A stretch of DNA of 64,000 nt. Source: Sisyra terminalis. Taxonomy: Eukaryota > Arthropoda > Insecta > Neuroptera > Sisyridae. The notes under the pieces were generated by a model that did not search any database, had not been told where the DNA came from, and saw only the letters and a list, made by a program, of their open reading frames with translations. Position 1 is the first letter of the stretch. Each line of letters opens with the position of its first letter. Shown piece after piece: positions 58,560 through 64,000 of the stretch. Made by a program: the position numbers and the translations under genes. Location of the stretch: assembly GCA_958496175.1 (NCBI GenBank), contig OY292274.1, positions 29,117,482-29,181,481 of the forward strand, given 5' to 3'.

Positions 58560-59285
58560 AAGTCACAACATACCTAAAACATTTTCATTTTTTTCTACTG
58601 AAAGGTATTATATACTAAATATATTACTAAAGGTATCTCTTAAGCCCAAAAAAATCGATTCAAATATATCTATGTATACAATATACCTCGAACAATAATC
58701 TCATACATTATATCCACCTCTTTATGTTATTAATAGGTTTTAATGTGCCTAATTTTACAGATGAATTTTGACTGGACTAGGCGTCGTTAATTTTAGTTTT
58801 TAGTAAGTATAATAAATCTTCATGTTTCGCTCCTGTATATTAAAAAAATTTACGACAGTATTAACTATTTTACTAGATTAAATTAATTCTTTTACATAAA
58901 TATTAACAAGTATTTGTAACAATAAAAATGTAATCTAATCATATAAAATTACTTAAATGACATTACAATTTCAATGGAATAAAAGCATTTACTAAATTTA
59001 GTTAGGAAATCAATAGAATATTTTAAAGACAAATAGAAATATCGAGCTTCCGTTCGAATAAATCAATTCTATTAAATATTAGGTATAGTATATGTACCTA
59101 TAGTGTATAATAATCTAATTTATTTAGCATTAATTAGTAGTAAGTAAATCATTGATTAAGTAAGAAGTAGATTTTTTATGGTCATATTTTTCAAATATAT
59201 TATAATTTATTTGGTTTTCCGGTCCGTATTTTTAAATCCCCGTCTACATATAAAGATTATATAGGCATGTAATTTGAAAATCAAA
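58560..59285. other. Intergenic AT-rich DNA
   Basis: No supported feature. Confidence 0.5.
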
Positions 59286-59296
59286 ATATCTACACC

Positions 59297-59420
59297 AGGG
59301 ATGTTATGGAGCTCCGACTCTGACTTTGGAACTCCGAAATTCGAACTCCCAGTTGGAATTATCGATTAATTTTATATCTTCGACTTTGATTTGAGCTCCA
59401 GAAATTTTAAAACCGAAAGT
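59297..59420 (+). mobile_element. hAT-like terminal fragment with GAGCTCCGACTC words
   Basis: CAGGGATGTTATGGAGCTCC followed by GACTCTGACTTTGGAACTCC resembles the terminal and subterminal (CTCCGA)n-type ends of some insect hAT elements. A looser echo, CAGATGTTTTATAGG at 59666-59680, is in the same orientation and so is not a matching inverted end. Confidence 0.35.
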
Positions 59421-59429
59421 ATAGCTAGC

Positions 59430-61970
59430 AACTTTTGTTGATGGAACCACCATTTGCGATTTTTAATCACCTGAATTGATATATTTTTTGTTTTATAAAA
59501 CTATTTTATTTTCCTGTTTAATGTTACGCATGTAATAATTTATTTTATTTAACTGATCTAATGGAAACCCCCTTAATGCGATCCTATGACTTCAATTGAT
59601 ATGTCCTTAACTTATGTATGATTTCAACTCTGAAAAATCCAATTTAAAATCTCTGGTTCTGACTACAGATGTTTTATAGGTAGGTACCTAAGATATACCA
59701 TTTTTACTTATAGATGTTCTGAAAAGAGTTAGGCAAATAGTATTTACATATGTGGTTTGTTGTAGTAAAATTGTTTTTAAAAAATACTAATGGGACAGAA
59801 TTGAAATTGTTTAACTTTACAAGTTAGTAGTATCTAATATCTATGATTCGTCAGGACAACAATCTCATATTCCAGACTTCCATAGACCACATATCAAGAG
59901 CTGCTGATATTTTTCAAGCATAAGTCTTATTTTCAGTATTACCATTTTTACAAAATACAAATCAGGTCTTTTGCTTTCTAATTTTAGTACAAAAGGCAAT
60001 AAATATGAGTTTTATATTTATTTTTCTATAAATACGATTTAACTTTAAAGTATGGAAAATATAAACTGCATTTTTTGATTCGAAATAGCAAAATTTATGA
60101 AAGAACCAATTGATGAATCTAAATTGAATCAAATGAAAAATATGTGTTTATATTATAATCCAACTTATCAGTGGTAAGATGTGATGGAAAAACATTATTT
60201 TAGCATTTGTTGATAACTAACTTCCGCTTTTTCTCAACAATATCACCTTCTTTTGAAAATAGTCAATATAAGTACACTACTGTTAGGAAATGCTAGATAT
60301 ACAATATAATTGTACCTTTACAGGGGGAAGTTAATCAAAATTGTATTATTGATTTTTGTCTTCTGATCACCGAAACTTGATAGGATCTACTCTACAATCT
60401 AGATTAAAAGTTTTTAAATTAACATCTATTAATTGCAATAATATTTAATGTTCTCTACATTCTCATCATATTCAATATTTTTTGCACCAATTTCCTTGAA
60501 ATAGTTCGAGAAATATTCGTGTATTACTGTAGAAAATCATATGGTTTTATCATTTTCATTGATACTTATTGTTTTTGTACTATTATCTATGAGAAGAAGA
60601 ATCATATAGTAGTAGACTTCTAACGATTAATTTTCAGAACTTCATATTTTTTAAACATTCGGTCCATTTATATAATGTTTTTTTTAAGTACCTAATAGTT
60701 AAAATCGGAAAATATATATTACAAATAATCAACAAATAATCCAGGTGTCAAAACCGCTTATAGAAACTTAGATTTTATAAAACAAATATAGTTTTTCAAC
60801 ACTTATTGTTAAAAAAATATACAAAAATATTTACTAAATGAATATTGAAGGAATATTTAAATGTTACATTTTTTCCAAAACTGAACTTTTTGGTACTTAA
60901 TTAATAGAAGTAAATTTTTTTTTGTATACGTTATTTATATATTTAGACAATCATAATTTTTATGTAGATATATAAGTATAAACGTGGTCATATCTATGAA
61001 TAATATTTCAATTAATTAACCTGAATGTTAAAAACTGCTACAAGCTATCCATGACTGATAAATGATTGAAACTGAGTGTTAATAAAATTTTAAATAAATA
61101 TATGCAGATATTTGTAATGAATAAAAATTGAAATAATGAAGTTATATACGTTGCTTATACATTAAGATATATACTATGCTTTGAAGGTATATATTTTAAA
61201 TTTCTGAATTTTATATTTTTTAAAAGAAAATATAAAAGTAGATGGTTTTATTTAAATAAAAATCACCAAATGACTTACAGACTTTAATTGTTACTATAAT
61301 TAATGAACTTGATGAAAAAATTACTCAAATTTTCAATTTAAAATGTTATATGTTGGCCAACTAACGTTTTTTTTTGTCAATTAAAAATTGTAATGTGTTT
61401 ATTTTTATTTCCACACAATAATTAGTTGCTAATGTTAACTAATGTGGACCATCGTACATGCAGTGTATAATAGAAGAGTGTTCAATATTGTTAAATTTTT
61501 TGCACGGCAATAAGTTACAATCGAAATTATTAATTTTAACAACATTTAGTAATTTTCGAAAATTACAGATTTTGATTATTTTTGAGGTTCCTTCGCCAAC
61601 ACATAAGAGCAACAGGGAGCAGTTAAACCTCAGGGAAGTCGGAAAATTATTATTTAATCGTTTAAAATACAAATAACCAAATTTCAGGTCTATAAAATAA
61701 AAGTTAGAAACGGTGGGTTTTCTTGGTTTTATGTCACCTAAATATATCTAACAATGGCAAGATGGAAAATCAAAAATTAAATGCTCAAATGCTTTTTTAG
61801 AAATAAAGAGGTTTTATTTAAAATTATTAAATAAATAAGATTGATTAAGATGAACTAGAATTTTATCTACAGCTGTATAAAACCTGAAGTAAGAGCAATT
61901 TTATTTTGGGTCCATATTTTTCATGAAGTTTAACTTTCCTGTACAAATTGTATTTATTACGTTTATTACC
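59430..61970. other. Intergenic AT-rich DNA
   Basis: Mostly featureless. At 61440-61676 both strands are open for more than 70 codons. The + frame ends PSPTHKSNREQLNLREVGK, which is polar and coding-like, but with opposite-strand openness and no family match this is left uncalled. Confidence 0.4.
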
Positions 61971-61974
61971 AACT

Positions 61975-62300
61975 AACGTGGCCAAAAATTATATTTACTA
62001 AAAAATAAATATTTAGTTACCATCAAATTAATTAGGCATCTTCTTAATTATGGTGAGCTGAATTGTTTAATATTTAATTGAAAGCTCGTTTACAGATATT
62101 TAAGTTCCCATTCTGCGCAGTATGCTGTCTATGGAGGACAATACCGTCTGCTGTATTTGTGGATGATGATTCCATACGTGAATATTTTTTCTAAAGGCTA
62201 TTTTTCTGTCGTAACCACCTCTTTAGCTACTTTTTCCTTCAGCAATTTCCACATATTTTCAATAAGTTTCAAATCAAGACTATTATCCTAAATTAGGGTA
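61975..62300 (-). pseudogene. Tc1-like transposase C-terminal remnant and possible terminus
   Basis: The - strand reads SLDLKLIENMWKLLKEKVAK, matching SPDLNPIENxWxxLKxKVxK, the region with the catalytic Glu (E of DD34E) in Tc1-like transposases. After a stop and a +1 shift it continues WNHHPQIQQTVLSSIDSILR then RMGT and a stop, matching the WxxxxPxxxQxLVxSMPRR ending. The two Asp residues and the DNA-binding part are absent. GTGGCCAAAAATTATATTT near 61979 resembles a Tc1 terminal repeat about 110 bp beyond the stop, as expected. The copy is inactive and 5' truncated. Confidence 0.85.
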
Positions 62301-62304
62301 ATAG

Positions 62305-64000
62305 AGATAATAAACAAGGTTTTACCTTTGTTCAGAAAATATATTTCTTAAAAACCAATACAACTTTTTATAATGTAAAAAGTAAACAATCTGAAATTTA
62401 ATTTAGTAGAATATGTACATTTTGTATAAGATCTTAAATGCGTCTAATAGTATGACCAGGGACTGTAAGTAACGTAATTTTGCCCTGCAATCATTTATAT
62501 CTCCATATGTATATTAGTTTCTTTAGAATATAAGATCTAGGATGTCTAATTTTGCTTCATTCTTCTTCCGCTAGAAAAATGTTGTATAACTTTGATAATG
62601 ACAGGAATAATAATAATCTGTAAAATTATACCTGATAGGTACTTATTATTAGATATTAAAATGATGTAAATGAAAAATAAGAAAAGAGAGGCGTTACAAT
62701 TCTCTGTAGTTTAGTGAAATATTAATATGATGAGTAGGTAATATAAGCATACAATTAATATAATAATGTGGGTAATTATTCACTTTTTAGTCTATACCTA
62801 TCCTTTCTTGTTAAATTTTTATAGGCCTAGGTGTATACCTATATAGGCATGCAGCTTTTAAATTTCTCGCATAAGATAAAACCAATTTTGTTGACTTACT
62901 AGGAAATTAAATTAATGCAAGTCTCCAGGTCTCACAAAGTCTAATGATTAACATTGTGGCTTCAGCGGCGTCTACGAAGCACCAGAAAACCTTTTATCTT
63001 ATCAATAATGAACGTACTTCAAACTACATTCAGAACACTCCTCTCTTTGTTTTATACTGTCTAACACATGAGTTTAAATAAATGTCTCTTTTTTCCTCGG
63101 CAGAAATAAAATTTCTGACATATTTGGAAATTAAATTAATTTGTAGTCGGCTTCTACTTCTAAAGTCGTAATTCTTTGAACTATTTTTAATTAACTTAAG
63201 AGTTTTGAATTTGAAGTGCACAAATAAAGAAGTAGATACATTTTAGAAATGCTTTCGAAATAAATGCAAAAAAATTGTAAACAGGCAAATACTGTAGGTA
63301 GTTATAAAATTTATTTTACATAGATTTTTCATATTAATGAAAATATAGCATTATCCTGGTGAGCAAAAGAAATCTTGTTGGATATTTCTGAGAATTGCGA
63401 GCCTGAATAAATGATTGGCGGCGATGAACCGTTGATACCACATTAACATCTCTTTTCCATTAAGGCAGCGACTCTAGAACCAGTTACTTTATTTAATAAG
63501 AGGCTCATCACTGTCACCCTTTTTATAATTGAATATCACTTGCTTGATAAAAACAGTATTTTCATTGCATTCACTACGAAAGTTTTTGTAAATGATGAAC
63601 GCAAGGAAATCGTTTCTAGCCTAAAATTAATGTATTTTGAAGTTACAGTGAAAAATATGTTTGCATATGTTTAAAACATTTATATTTATAAACATTTACA
63701 TGTTGACACATTGTTAAGAAATACTTGACATTTTTCGAAAACATCAATTCAGATGTCGAATACACGCGTTTAAGTCATGTACTATTCGAGCACGTGGATC
63801 ATTTGAATCACAAAAGTGCCCAAGACAAGGGTGCGAGTCATTAGTAAATGGAAAAATAAAGAATTACTACTAGCTGATTTTTTTTTAAAAACTCTAAAGC
63901 CTAGGTAAATAATTTAGAGTCAATTAGTTAGCTAGGCTGCATTTTTATTTTGAAAGTAGATAACTTCTTGATATTAATGATTGATTTTTAAAAATAAGTA
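62305..64000. other. Intergenic DNA with three small GC-richer patches
   Basis: GC-richer patches occur at about 62920-62990, 63400-63500 and 63770-63845, without recognisable motifs. On the - strand 63500-63410 reads MSLLLNKVTGSRVAALMEKR before a stop, too short to interpret. The window ends in AT-rich sequence. Confidence 0.35.

Noticed and set aside
61439..61676. Overlapping frames of more than 70 codons on both strands
   Set aside because: Both cannot be right. Neither has a family match, so chance openness is the simpler view, though the + frame's last 30 residues look polar and coding-like.
1..64000. CRISPR arrays, operons, rRNA genes or phage genes
   Set aside because: No regular short direct repeats with spacers, no gene packing or ribosome binding sites, no rRNA sequence. 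All signs point to insect nuclear DNA.

Overview
This window looks like a gene-poor stretch of an insect nuclear genome. I judge this from the very low GC content (roughly 27% by eye), the one clear protein-coding locus split by a 76-nt GT/AG intron, the lack of operon-like packing, and a transposon load typical of insects: Helitrons with the TC...CTAG termini and CGCAGACGAAGTCGCGGG-type 3' end, Tc1/mariner, hAT, pogo-like and foldback MITEs, and jockey- and RTE-like non-LTR remnants. The order is not certain. Aphid or other hemipteran, beetle and moth genomes all carry this kind of mix.

Layout. The last two coding exons of an unidentified + strand gene end at 676. Nearly everything after that is intergenic or deep-intronic DNA dotted with decayed mobile elements. 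Non-LTR remnants lie at 8.9 kb (RNase H tail, +), 13.9-14.5 kb (jockey RT, +), 26.9-27.2 kb (RTE-like RT tail, -), 31.3-31.5 kb (jockey, +), 35.0-35.3 kb (jockey, -) and 44.6-44.9 kb (C-terminal tail, -). DNA transposons are a + strand Helitron (17.07-18.09 kb), a longer - strand relative (47.19-49.64 kb), two copies of an ~0.85 kb mariner-like element (23.0 and 25.7 kb), three copies of a hAT-like element (34.1, 38.35 and 56.3 kb), a Tc1 transposase tail (62.1 kb) and several palindromic MITEs, one cluster of which is nested (39.3-40.3 kb). Possible LTR ends sit at 11.0, 36.9 and 53.6-54.0 kb.

A few places look as if they could hold unannotated host genes. One is a spliced-looking micro-gene on the - strand at 21.5-22.2 kb, with two short introns and a poly(A) signal but an in-frame stop. 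Another is an 86-codon - strand exon with a perfect GTAAGT donor at 22.5-22.8 kb. A third is a signal-peptide-like first exon with a CAG/GTAAGA donor at 7.9 kb. There is also a 43-codon GC-rich ORF at 58.4-58.5 kb. None of these is proven.

No prokaryotic operons, CRISPR arrays or rRNA genes were seen. The most distinctive single structure is the - strand Helitron, which carries a tRNA-like Pol III unit (A box, B box and T-run terminator) in its own sense orientation. The + strand Helitron keeps only the A-box half of that unit. I found no convincing novel multi-gene system.
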